Shown here: positions 13,594-21,430 of the stretch, one piece after another
Position numbering within the stretch: position 1 is the stretch's first letter
How the letters are laid out: each line of letters opens with the position of its first letter
Origin: an uncultured Pelagibacteraceae bacterium
Lineage (GTDB): Bacteria; Pseudomonadota; Alphaproteobacteria; Pelagibacterales; Pelagibacteraceae
Direction of reading: 5' to 3'
Assembly (NCBI GenBank): GCA_902545945.1
Contig: CACCID010000006.1
Location: 1-58,996, forward strand
DNA length: 58,996 nucleotides
Notes under the pieces: generated by a model
Told to the model about the DNA's origin: nothing
The model's input: only the letters and a program-made list of their open reading frames with translations
Database searches by the model: none
Position numbers and translations under genes: made by a program

Positions 13594-14040
13594 ATGGAAA
13601 GTTTTAAAAATTGGATGACTGAAGCTGCTAACATCATGTTTGATGATAGTAAAAATGACTTAAGAAGCTTGCCAAAGTCTGTGAGGCTTCAAATTTTAAT
13701 TGTTTTGTCTTTTGTTTGGTCCACTGTGTTTAGCCTCTATGTATTTAGCGTAACCTCTTTTATTTTTGGCTGGGCTGGAGTAGTTATGGCGCATATTGGA
13801 TTAATCTTAGCAGTTTACTTAACATTTAAATTTTTTCATAAAAAACAAGAACAACCAGTCAGTGTTTTTCAATCTGGAAATTATAATCCTGCAAAGATAT
13901 TTGCAGTCTTTTTTATTGTTTTTTTTATCTTTATTTTTACTAAGGGGATTGATGTTCTAACAAAAACCAATAGCTACGAAACACCTTACTCTGGTCCTGA
14001 AACTACTACTGAAGAAAGAATCAAAAGATTTGTAAAATAG
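13594..14040 (+). CDS. Hypothetical inner-membrane protein
   Basis: The protein has 148 residues. Three hydrophobic segments are visible: ILIVLSFVWSTVFSLYVF, IFGWAGVVMAHIGLILAVYLTF and IFAVFFIVFFIFIFTKGIDV. The N-terminus is soluble (about 45 residues) and the C-terminal tail is charged (TTTEERIKRF). No family is recognised. It lies between the reductase and the FAH-family gene on the same strand with short spacers. Confidence 0.6.
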   Translation: MESFKNWMTEAANIMFDDSKNDLRSLPKSVRLQILIVLSFVWSTVFSLYVFSVTSFIFGWAGVVMAHIGLILAVYLTFKFFHKKQEQPVSVFQSGNYNPAKIFAVFFIVFFIFIFTKGIDVLTKTNSYETPYSGPETTTEERIKRFVK

Positions 14041-14064
14041 TAATTTCAAGACTAAAATTGTTTA

Positions 14065-14901
14065 ATGAAATTATTAAGAGTTGGTAAGTTAGGAAGTGAG
14101 ATTGTTGCTGGTTTAGATAGTAATAATATCATTAGGGATCTTTCAGATCACATTAAAGATTTAAATCCACAGACTATAAACGAAGAAACATTAAATAAAT
14201 TAAAGAGTATAAAATTATCTGACCTAAAGGAAATCAAATCAAATATTAGAATTGGAGCTTGCATATCAAATCCCGTAGATTTTTTAGCAATAGGTTTAAA
14301 TTATAAAGCACATGCGGAAGGGACCAAATCAAAATTACCAACTGAACCAATTGTTTTCAATAAAAGCTCTGGATGTATTCAGGGTCCTAATGATCAAATA
14401 GTAAAACCTAAATCTGCTAACAAAATGGATTACGAAGTTGAAGTTGGAATGATTATTGGTCGAGAAGGCAAATATATTAAAGAAGAAAATGCTCAAGATT
14501 ATGTATTTGGCTATTGTATCGTTAATGACATATCTGAAAGGTCTTGGCAAAAAGAAAGGGGTGGTCAATGGATCAAAGGTAAATCTATTGCAGGACCAAC
14601 GGGACCTTACCTTGTGACTAAAGATGAAATAAAAAACTTAAATAATATAAATTTAGCGTTAGATGTAAATGGCAACAGAAGACAAACTGGAAATACAGAA
14701 AGAATGATTTTTAATTTCAATTTTTTAATTTCTCACTTAAGTCAATTTATGACTTTATATCCTGGGACAATTATCACCACTGGGACACCTGCGGGTACGG
14801 CAATGGAAATGGAAAAACCTGAATTTCTAAAAGTAGGTGACAAACTTCACTTAAAAGTAGATGGACTAGGTGAGCAATTCCATGAAATAATAGATGAATA
14901 A
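14065..14901 (+). CDS. Fumarylacetoacetate-hydrolase-family protein
   Basis: The protein has 278 residues. AIGLNYKAHA, KSSGCIQGPNDQI and MDYEVEVGMIIGREGKYI (the metal-binding Glu-x-Glu) mark the FAH fold, and IVNDISERSWQKERGGQW and ITTGTPAGT complete it. Family members are metal-dependent decarboxylases, hydrolases or isomerases acting on 2-oxo acids (oxaloacetate, acylpyruvates, homoprotocatechuate ring-cleavage products). The substrate cannot be told from the sequence. Degradation of ring-cleavage products is common in this family, but no aromatic pathway gene is adjacent. Confidence 0.85.
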   Translation: MKLLRVGKLGSEIVAGLDSNNIIRDLSDHIKDLNPQTINEETLNKLKSIKLSDLKEIKSNIRIGACISNPVDFLAIGLNYKAHAEGTKSKLPTEPIVFNKSSGCIQGPNDQIVKPKSANKMDYEVEVGMIIGREGKYIKEENAQDYVFGYCIVNDISERSWQKERGGQWIKGKSIAGPTGPYLVTKDEIKNLNNINLALDVNGNRRQTGNTERMIFNFNFLISHLSQFMTLYPGTIITTGTPAGTAMEMEKPEFLKVGDKLHLKVDGLGEQFHEIIDE

Positions 14902-14903
14902 TT

Positions 14904-15014
14904 ATGTCAAAAAGATATTCAGGTAAAAGTCAAAAAGATAGAAGCTTTATGAAAAAAGCAAAGTTATCTTTAAAAGAAAAGAGAAAGCTTAAAAGAGAGA
15001 GAAAAAATAAATAA
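14904..15014 (+). CDS. Tiny, strongly basic hypothetical protein
   Basis: An ORF of 36 residues from ATG 14904 begins MSKRYSGKSQKDRSF, and nearly half its residues are Lys or Arg, ending KLKRERKNK. It fits exactly between the FAH gene (stop 14901) and the YedK gene, whose ATG shares the last base of its stop (TAATG). Exact spacing supports a real coupled gene, but no family is recognised. A nucleic-acid-binding role is possible from composition only. Confidence 0.45.
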   Translation: MSKRYSGKSQKDRSFMKKAKLSLKEKRKLKRERKNK

Positions 15015-15640
15015 TGTGCGGAAGATATAGTATTAGGAAACCAGTTACTAAAACCGCTGATTTGGTAAAAACAAACATTAAGGTTGAGGATACAGATAAT
15101 TATAATGCACACCCAACTCAAAAGTTACCTGTAATAAAATCCTATTCAAATGGTAAGGCTCTTGAGCTCTATGAGTGGGGATTAGTTCCGGGTTGGTCTA
15201 AAAAATTAGATAAGTTTTCCCCCCTCATTAATGCAAGAAGAGAAACCCTTATGGAAAAAGTTACTTTTAAGAATCTTATCCAGACATCAAGATGTATCAT
15301 TCCAGCTGATGGATATTATGAATGGAAAAGAGAAGATAAAACAAAAACTCCCTATTATTTTTCAAAAGAGGGTGATGAATTAATGTATTTTGCCGGGATA
15401 TATCAGAATGGTCAGTTTTGTATAATTACAAGAGAAGCTACTGAAAAAATTAGTACCATCCATCACAGAGAACCAATGATTATTAATCAAAGCCAAATTA
15501 ATAATTATTTGAACATTAAAAAAGATGCTATGGAAATATTGAACTCCATTAAACCACCCAATTTAAAGTTTCATGAGATATCAAAAGATGTTAATAATCC
15601 AGTAAATAATGACCCTGCTTTAATTAAACCTTTGAACTAA
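15014..15640 (+). CDS. yedK: SOS-response-associated peptidase / abasic-site DNA-protein crosslinker (YedK/HMCES)
   Basis: The protein has 208 residues. MCGRYS gives the catalytic Cys2, which becomes N-terminal after Met removal. NAHPTQKLPVI carries the conserved Asn. WGLVPGWSK, NARRETLMEK, RCIIPADGYYEWK with the Glu, and HHREPMII with the catalytic His are all present. YedK forms a thiazolidine link with abasic sites in single-stranded DNA and shields them during replication. The gene is followed immediately by the dioxygenase. Confidence 0.93.
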   Translation: MCGRYSIRKPVTKTADLVKTNIKVEDTDNYNAHPTQKLPVIKSYSNGKALELYEWGLVPGWSKKLDKFSPLINARRETLMEKVTFKNLIQTSRCIIPADGYYEWKREDKTKTPYYFSKEGDELMYFAGIYQNGQFCIITREATEKISTIHHREPMIINQSQINNYLNIKKDAMEILNSIKPPNLKFHEISKDVNNPVNNDPALIKPLN

Positions 15641-16450
15641 ATGAATTTATCTATCTCACCGGGAAAAAATAATGTTGGAGCTTATATCAACGACATTAAT
15701 TTAAAATCCATAGATCAAGATCAAGCAACAGAAATAAAGAAGATTTTAAACCAATTTGGAGTAATATTTATTAAAGAGCAAAATCTTGATCCTGAAACTT
15801 ATCAAAATTTTGCGAAGACTATAGGTCAACCTGTTATATATCCAAGACTTAAAGGCCTAGATGAAAAATTCCCATTTATAAACGTAATTGAAAGAAAACC
15901 TGATGATAAAAATCTAAGCTTTGGTTCTAGTTGGCTTCACCAAGACACGAGTTATTTATCTAATGACAGACCAAGATACACAATGTTGATGGGTAAGGAG
16001 ATACCAGTTGGTCAAGGTAATACCATATTCTCATCTGGCTTTAATGCTTACGACAAATTACCAGATGATATGAAAGAAAAGATTAAAGACGCTACTGGAG
16101 TTTTTTCTTCGGCAGGTCCGATATCAATAACAAGACTTGAACGAGAAAAAGAAATGGGAATAAAATCTTCAGAAAGTATGGAAGCCGAACATCCAATAGT
16201 TATTACTGTAGATGGAAAGAAAACGCTTTATGTATCTCCAGGACATTTAATGAAGATTAAAAATGTAAAGGAAGGCGAAGCTGAATATTTAAAAAATTAT
16301 TTAGTAGATCACGTAAACAAAGAAGAGTTTATATTTTCATATGAGTGGACTAAGGGTGATATATGTCTTTGGGATAATTTAAGCATTTTGCATATGGCTA
16401 GTGAAATCAAGAACTGCAGAAGAGTAATGCATAGAATAACGATCAAATAA
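15641..16450 (+). CDS. TauD/TfdA-family 2-oxoglutarate/Fe(II)-dependent dioxygenase
   Basis: The protein has 269 residues. WLHQDTSY holds the first two iron ligands (HxD), and LSILHMAS near the end supplies the distal His. The C-terminal arginine for 2-oxoglutarate is probably in RRVMHR. Family members hydroxylate small organic substrates, for example sulfonates such as taurine, or aromatics. No transporter or sulfur-metabolism gene adjoins it, so the substrate is open. It starts right after the yedK stop and converges head-on with purK. Confidence 0.82.
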   Translation: MNLSISPGKNNVGAYINDINLKSIDQDQATEIKKILNQFGVIFIKEQNLDPETYQNFAKTIGQPVIYPRLKGLDEKFPFINVIERKPDDKNLSFGSSWLHQDTSYLSNDRPRYTMLMGKEIPVGQGNTIFSSGFNAYDKLPDDMKEKIKDATGVFSSAGPISITRLEREKEMGIKSSESMEAEHPIVITVDGKKTLYVSPGHLMKIKNVKEGEAEYLKNYLVDHVNKEEFIFSYEWTKGDICLWDNLSILHMASEIKNCRRVMHRITIK

Positions 16451-17494
16451 TTATTTTTTTAAAACTGTAAGGTGTCCCATTTTTCTTTTATCTTTAATAG
16501 ATTTTTTTCCATAGTCATAAAAAAATTCATCTTTTTTAAATGATTTTGATCTATAAGTTTCGATATCTTTTCCTAAGACGTTGTACATTTCAGCATTAGA
16601 AATTTTTTCTACTTTTTCTAGACCTAAATTACATACTGCTCTTACGTGATTTTCAAATTGGCTGATGTTAAAAGCGTTAATTGTTAAGTGGCCTGAATTA
16701 TGAACTCTTGGTGCAATTTCATTAACTAATAAATTATCATCTTGGTCGATGAAATATTCAACACACATCGTGCCAACATAATCTAATTTTTCTGTAATAA
16801 GTTTTGCATTACTCTGGGCTTTAACAAAAATTTCTTTATTTATATCTGCAGGGATTTTTGAGTAATTTAAGATTTGATCCTTATGAATATTTTCTATGGG
16901 TTCATAAATATAAACCTCTCCATTTAAGTATCTTGTAATTACAACTGATATTTCTTTCTTTAAGTTTACTTTTTTTTCTAAGATGTAATCGGTAGTAAAG
17001 CACCAATCTTTTTTTACATCATCAAGAGATCTTAAAACAAATTGCCCGTGCCCATCATAACCAAGCGTATTTGACTTTAAAATTCCAGGTAATAAATTTT
17101 TATTCTTTTCAACATCTCTAGCTTGATTAATAAAAGCCCAGTCTGTAGTTTTTATACCTAAGTCATTTATGAAAGTTTTTTCTAACTTTCTATTTTGAAT
17201 TATTTTATTTATTTCTGGCTTAGGTAAGACCTTTTTCTTTAATTCTATTTTTTTTAAAATATCTACTGGGATATTTTCAAATTCAAAGGTTACGATATCA
17301 ACTTTATCAATAAATTCTTTTACCTTACTTTCATTATCATATTTAGAATAAATAAATTCATTAGAATAATTTTGTGCAGGGCCTTGTTCGTCATCAGATA
17401 AGACTACTGTTTTTACATTTAGCTTTTTAGCTGCTTGGCAAAGCAGTGAGCCTAATTGTCCTGAACCTAAAATTCCTAAAGTGATGTCAAACAT
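16451..17494 (-). CDS. purK: 5-(carboxyamino)imidazole ribonucleotide synthase
   Basis: The protein has 347 residues. The N-terminal LGILGSGQLGSLLCQAA is the PurK nucleotide fold. The ATP-grasp signatures are YDGHGQF, VEYFIDQDDNLLVNEIAPRVHNSGHLT and the glycine-rich loop. The enzyme makes N5-CAIR from AIR, bicarbonate and ATP in purine biosynthesis. It starts one base after the purE stop, so the two form a purEK operon. Confidence 0.93.
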   Translation of the reverse strand: MFDITLGILGSGQLGSLLCQAAKKLNVKTVVLSDDEQGPAQNYSNEFIYSKYDNESKVKEFIDKVDIVTFEFENIPVDILKKIELKKKVLPKPEINKIIQNRKLEKTFINDLGIKTTDWAFINQARDVEKNKNLLPGILKSNTLGYDGHGQFVLRSLDDVKKDWCFTTDYILEKKVNLKKEISVVITRYLNGEVYIYEPIENIHKDQILNYSKIPADINKEIFVKAQSNAKLITEKLDYVGTMCVEYFIDQDDNLLVNEIAPRVHNSGHLTINAFNISQFENHVRAVCNLGLEKVEKISNAEMYNVLGKDIETYRSKSFKKDEFFYDYGKKSIKDKRKMGHLTVLKK

Positions 17495-17983
17495 TTATTT
17501 AGGTTTTTTTTTAATAGATTGAGTTTGGAGTCTTCTCCATCTTTCTAAAGTTGATTTTACTTTTGTATCAGAGTTACCAATTATTGAAGCAGCAAGAATA
17601 CCTGCATTGAAAGCACCATCAATTGCAAGACATCCCACGGGAACACCTTTCGGCATTTGTGCCATAGATAGTAAACTATCCAGACCTTTTATTTTTTTAG
17701 TTTCCATAGGTACTCCAAGAACCGGTAAAGTGGTTAAAGAAGCAACCATGCCTGCTAAATGTGCAGCTCCGCCTGCCCCGGCTACAATCACACCAAAACC
17801 ATTTTTTTCAGCTGTTTCTGCAAATTGAAACATTCGCTTTGGAGTCCGGTGGGCACTGACTATTAAAGTTTGGTATTTTACTTTTAGTAATTTTAAGATT
17901 TTTTCGCAGTCTTTCATTATTGAATAATCGCTTTGCGAACCCATAATGATGGCTACTTTGTTATTTTGTTTCTTAGTTTTCAC
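17495..17983 (-). CDS. purE: N5-carboxyaminoimidazole ribonucleotide mutase
   Basis: The protein has 162 residues. MGSQSDYSIM is the phosphate-binding loop, SAHRTP carries the catalytic His, and GAGGAAHLAGMVAS is a conserved helix start. PurE is an octameric class I mutase that moves the carboxylate of N5-CAIR to C4, giving CAIR. Its substrate is supplied by PurK, encoded directly downstream. Confidence 0.95.
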   Translation of the reverse strand: MKTKKQNNKVAIIMGSQSDYSIMKDCEKILKLLKVKYQTLIVSAHRTPKRMFQFAETAEKNGFGVIVAGAGGAAHLAGMVASLTTLPVLGVPMETKKIKGLDSLLSMAQMPKGVPVGCLAIDGAFNAGILAASIIGNSDTKVKSTLERWRRLQTQSIKKKPK

Positions 17984-18008
17984 AGATTAATTTAACAATT
18001 ATGGCCCT

Positions 18009-18037
18009 AAAAACAATGGCCTAATGTTCATTAGGCC
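18009..18037 (-). terminator. Intrinsic terminator of the 39-residue basic gene
   Basis: On the minus strand, a perfect 8-bp stem (GGCCTAAT with ATTAGGCC, 4-base loop) is followed by ATTG and five T residues. It lies 26 bases after the stop of the small basic gene and about 26 bases before purE, so it separates the two transcription units. Confidence 0.65.
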
Positions 18038-18062
18038 GCTAAGTAGTTATGGAGGAAAGATG

Positions 18063-18182
18063 TTAAGCTCTTGCTCTAAAAAGTAAAGCTTTTGGCGAGT
18101 TTTGAAGCTCGAATAAAGAAACTCTTTTTAATTTTCTAGAAGTTGATTTGTTTTTACTTTTTTTAAGTGCTTTAAATTTCAT
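18063..18182 (-). CDS. Small basic hypothetical protein
   Basis: An ORF of 39 residues from ATG 18182 begins MKFKALKKSKNKS and is Lys/Arg-rich, then VSLFELQNSPKALLFRARA. An AAGAGA ribosome-binding-like sequence precedes the ATG. A clear terminator follows the stop, and the ORF fills an otherwise empty 300-base gap, which supports a real gene. No family is recognised. It could be a ribosome- or RNA-associated peptide, judging from charge only. Confidence 0.5.
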   Translation of the reverse strand: MKFKALKKSKNKSTSRKLKRVSLFELQNSPKALLFRARA

Positions 18183-18289
18183 ATCTCTTTTTTAGTGTAT
18201 TTTTAGTAGTTTAAGTAATGCTAAAATTGCAAACTTGATTTGAATTTAACGATAGATTTAGGCAAAGATTTGTCTGGTATTGGTCAAAT

Positions 18290-18682
18290 TTATATCTTTT
18301 CTAATAAATCCTTAGGAAATTTACTAACAGACCCATTACTGTCTATTACAGCTAATTCAACCTGCGCTGTAACCAATGTTTCATTATCTCTGGTCACTTC
18401 TTGTAATAAGTTAAGTCTTACAGGTGATTTTTTTATAACCTTCGTTTTAATCTGTAGATGGTCTTCAAAATTTGCAGATTTTAGGTATTTAACATTACAT
18501 TCTCTAACCACAAAGATTGCATTAAACTGATCTCTCAATTGTTTATGGTTGAGTTTAAAATGATCATAAATCATCTCTGTTCGTGCTCGTTCAATGAAAT
18601 GTAAATACCTGGCGTAATAAACGATACCTCCGGCATCAGTATCTTCATAGTAAACTTTTGTTTTATAAATATGATCTGCCAT
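18290..18682 (-). CDS. ybgC: Acyl-CoA thioesterase, YbgC family
   Basis: About 130 residues from the preferred ATG at 18682 (another at 18700). The hot-dog fold is shown by KVYYEDTDAGGIVYYARYLHFIERART, which contains the 4HBT catalytic Asp and the YbgC-typical GIVYYARYL. It hydrolyses acyl-CoA thioesters and in many proteobacteria starts the tol-pal cluster. Here it stands alone, with no tol gene in the window. Confidence 0.9.
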   Translation of the reverse strand: MADHIYKTKVYYEDTDAGGIVYYARYLHFIERARTEMIYDHFKLNHKQLRDQFNAIFVVRECNVKYLKSANFEDHLQIKTKVIKKSPVRLNLLQEVTRDNETLVTAQVELAVIDSNGSVSKFPKDLLEKI

Positions 18683-18792
18683 ATAGTGAACAATAATCAT
18701 TAAAGAGTTTCATTTCAACAAAGATAAATTTTTCTTTTTTTTGACTAATTTATGCCAAGTAAAACTCAGACTTTTAAAGTATTTCTAAAATT

Positions 18793-18996
18793 ATGAAAAC
18801 ATTATCTATTTTATCGTTATTACTTTTGTTAACCAATTGTGCTGGTGGAAACATGGCGAAAGTAAAAATTGGTAAACGTTGTACAGTTGCTGATTCTAGT
18901 CAGTTACAAGAGTCCTCTTATGTATGGGTTGTAAGCAAAGAAGCTCAGAAAGATTTTGACAAGAGAATTAATAAGTCAAATTGTCTAGACAGCTAA
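18793..18996 (+). CDS. Small lipoprotein
   Basis: The protein has 67 residues. The signal peptide MKTLSILSLLLLLTNC ends in the lipobox LTNC with Cys16 as the lipidation site. About 50 residues follow, with two further cysteines (Cys29 and Cys64) that could form a disulfide in the periplasm. It has no recognised family. Two small genes and the metallo-hydrolase follow on the same strand. Confidence 0.6.
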   Translation: MKTLSILSLLLLLTNCAGGNMAKVKIGKRCTVADSSQLQESSYVWVVSKEAQKDFDKRINKSNCLDS

Positions 18997-19021
18997 ATAA
19001 TTATTTAAATAAAAATAATTT

Positions 19022-19210
19022 ATGATAATAAGGGATATGAATTTATCCCTTATTATTGCTTGTGTCGTAATCGTTTTAGCTCTAATAATTTTTCCTTTAA
19101 TTGTCTCTTACAAGGCAGAGACAGGAGAGAGAAATGATAAAAATGAATGGAATAAAATTAAAGAATATGGAAATAAAATAAATAATAAGACAAGAGAAAG
19201 ATATAAATAG
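19022..19210 (+). CDS. Small single-span membrane protein
   Basis: The protein has 62 residues: one hydrophobic helix (LSLIIACVVIVLALIIFPLIVSY) and a charged cytoplasmic tail rich in Lys, Asn and Glu. The ATG at 19022 has no ribosome binding site. The ATG at 19037 has AAGGG 3-4 bases upstream, which is close but possible, so the start is uncertain. The next gene begins 6 bases later. Confidence 0.55.
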   Translation: MIIRDMNLSLIIACVVIVLALIIFPLIVSYKAETGERNDKNEWNKIKEYGNKINNKTRERYK

Positions 19211-19215
19211 AAATA

Positions 19216-20268
19216 ATGAAAAAATTACTATCTTTTCTATTAATCATTTTCTTTTTTAATTTAGAATTAATTGCAATGGAAAAACGACCTTACCACCATT
19301 TACCTGATGGAACTTTTAGAAATCCAGAGGGATCTCCAGAAAGAACTACTAAAATGAAGTGGTCTTATAAAGTGTTTAACGAAGAAAGAAAGAAAATAAA
19401 AATTGAAATTCCTAAAGATCATATAGTGCCTAGCGAAAAGGTATTGGCTGAATTGGAAGCAAATAAAAATAATGATTATGTAACATGGATAGGTCATGCA
19501 ACGTTCCTGATTAAGCTAGGTGATACAACAATTATAACAGATCCTGTTTTCTCTAAAAATGTTGGACCTCTAGTTTTTGGTCCAAAAAGATATGTTCCCC
19601 CAGCAATTCAACTAAATGAAATACCTCCAGTAAATTTATTCTTGTTAACTCATAATCATTATGATCATCAAGATATGTCTACGATCAGAAATTTTCCTTA
19701 CAAAAATTCTAAAGTCATTCTTCCTTTAAAGCTTGGAAAGTATTTTGCAAGATATCAAGACGTTAATGAACTAGATTGGTATGAAAAATTAAAAGTAAAT
19801 AAAGATTTGCAGATAACTTTGCTTCCTGCTGTTCATTGGTCGAAGAGAGGTTTATTTGATAGAAATAAAACTCTTTGGGGAAATTTTTTAATTGAATATA
19901 AAGATAAAAAAATTCTATTCGCTTGTGATACAGGATATGGAAATATTTATAAAGAACTTGGAAAAAAGTATGGGCCAATAGATATAACTTTTATAAATAT
20001 TGGAGCATACAACTTTTATCCTATGACACCTGTTAAAGATAAATCGCTATATCACACAAATCCTGAAGAAGCTTTACAAGTTGCCAAAGATTTAAAAAGC
20101 AAAAAGGTTGTTGGAACTCATTGGGGAACAATAGTACTTTCTTTAGAACCAATTATGGAACCACCAAAAAGATTTAAAGCTGGCGCTGAAAAATTTGGAT
20201 TTAAAAAAGAAGATGCTGTTATTTTTAAAATTGGTGAATTAAAAAAATTAGATCACATAATTAACTAA
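19216..20268 (+). CDS. Metallo-beta-lactamase-fold hydrolase (NAPE-PLD/UlaG-like), exported
   Basis: The protein has 350 residues. A signal peptide (MKKLLSFLLIIFFFNLELIA) is followed by the MBL fold. WIGHATFLIKLGDTTIITDPVF is the fold start, THNHYDHQD is the HxHxDH zinc motif, AVHW is a further ligand, DTGYG the bridging Asp region, and THWG the last His. The closest recollected relatives are NAPE-hydrolysing phospholipase D and UlaG-type proteins; the substrate is unknown. Its stop overlaps the end of the convergent coiled-coil gene. Confidence 0.8.
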   Translation: MKKLLSFLLIIFFFNLELIAMEKRPYHHLPDGTFRNPEGSPERTTKMKWSYKVFNEERKKIKIEIPKDHIVPSEKVLAELEANKNNDYVTWIGHATFLIKLGDTTIITDPVFSKNVGPLVFGPKRYVPPAIQLNEIPPVNLFLLTHNHYDHQDMSTIRNFPYKNSKVILPLKLGKYFARYQDVNELDWYEKLKVNKDLQITLLPAVHWSKRGLFDRNKTLWGNFLIEYKDKKILFACDTGYGNIYKELGKKYGPIDITFINIGAYNFYPMTPVKDKSLYHTNPEEALQVAKDLKSKKVVGTHWGTIVLSLEPIMEPPKRFKAGAEKFGFKKEDAVIFKIGELKKLDHIIN

Positions 20269-21403
20269 CTTTTCTTTTATTTCTCTCGCTGTCTAATAAC
20301 TTAGTTAATACATCAACCATCACATCAGATGCTTTAAAAATTTCATTAGGTTGAAATTCATGTCTTTTGTTTTGTTCTGGATCTGATTTATCTTCTATTA
20401 CAACTATGTCACTATTCTCATTATTTTTTTTGATATAAATTAATAATAACCAATCCTCATCTGAAGTTTCATCCCACTTGATAAAAACCTCTCCTGTTTC
20501 AAAACGTCTGTCAATTACTCTTAAAATACTTAGGTATCTTGGGATATAACGTTTATTAATTTGGAAACACAAACTATGCGCAGATCTATAAAAGCTTTCT
20601 AAAGCTAACTCTACTTTTTGTCTTTCCTCATTATAAATTCGTTCTTTCTCGAGTAAAGACTCTTTGCTTTCTTGATCTTCTATTTTAATTCCAAGCTTGT
20701 TTAGTCTCTCTTTTAATTCATCCAAAACCTTTTGTTTTCTTAAGGCTATATATTTATCTTTAATTATCTGTATTCGCTCTTGAACATCTGAATATGACTC
20801 ACGCTGTTGTTTTAGGACATATTTTTCAAGATTTTTAATTTCTAATTCTTCACGTTTTCTAAATTGCTCAATTTTTTTCTCTATTCTTAATTGTTCTTGA
20901 ATTTTTTTCTGCTTCTCTGATTGTTCACGATTTAACTCTGCTTGCTCAAGTTTAATAAATCTTTGAAGATCTTTTTTCCTCTCTTTTTCTAATCGCTCTT
21001 CCTGCTTTAATTCTAATTCTTTAGCCTTTAATGCCTGCTCTTCAGCTAGAAGGAGTTTTTTTTGAGCTTCGACTTTTTCTCTTTCCATTGCCTTCAATTT
21101 GAGCTGTTTTTGTCTTTTGCGTCTCTCTTGGGTCCTGATTTTAAATTGAGAGAACTGATCAGTTAAACTATTTATTGCTCTATTTACTGATTTTTTTAAA
21201 TCAAACTTGAATGCAAACAAAGATTTTAAATTTTTTTTAATTCTATTTTTTTGAAAGGATTTCTTTTCTATTTTTTTTGATATAATTTTCCTTTTTCTAA
21301 AATAGCCTTTTTTTCTTTTTTGAATTTTTTTAATTAATTTATTGGATGCTTTTTGATTCTTTCTATTTCCTCTTTTTGAAGATTTCTTCTTTTTTTTTTT
21401 CAT
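20261..21403 (-). CDS. Highly basic coiled-coil protein of unknown function
   Basis: The protein has 380 residues. The first about 60 residues are extremely Lys/Arg-rich (poly-Lys start, KKIQKRKKG), like a nucleic-acid- or membrane-surface-binding tail. Residues of about 80-250 form a long charged coiled coil (many E/K/Q heptads, RKREELEIKNLEKYVLK). The last about 120 residues form a compact domain with alternating strands (EVFIKWDETSDEDWLLLIYIKKN). No family is recognised. The low-complexity part makes database hits unreliable. Confidence 0.7.
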   Translation of the reverse strand: MKKKKKKSSKRGNRKNQKASNKLIKKIQKRKKGYFRKRKIISKKIEKKSFQKNRIKKNLKSLFAFKFDLKKSVNRAINSLTDQFSQFKIRTQERRKRQKQLKLKAMEREKVEAQKKLLLAEEQALKAKELELKQEERLEKERKKDLQRFIKLEQAELNREQSEKQKKIQEQLRIEKKIEQFRKREELEIKNLEKYVLKQQRESYSDVQERIQIIKDKYIALRKQKVLDELKERLNKLGIKIEDQESKESLLEKERIYNEERQKVELALESFYRSAHSLCFQINKRYIPRYLSILRVIDRRFETGEVFIKWDETSDEDWLLLIYIKKNNENSDIVVIEDKSDPEQNKRHEFQPNEIFKASDVMVDVLTKLLDSERNKRKVS

Positions 21404-21430
21404 GATAGCTGAGATCTAAATAACAGTTTA

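Noticed and set aside
18060-18086. Eight-codon plus-strand ORF with GGAGGAAAG before it (MLSSCSKK)
   Set aside because: Too short to support, and it lies opposite the 3' end of the 39-residue gene; the purine run is likely chance.
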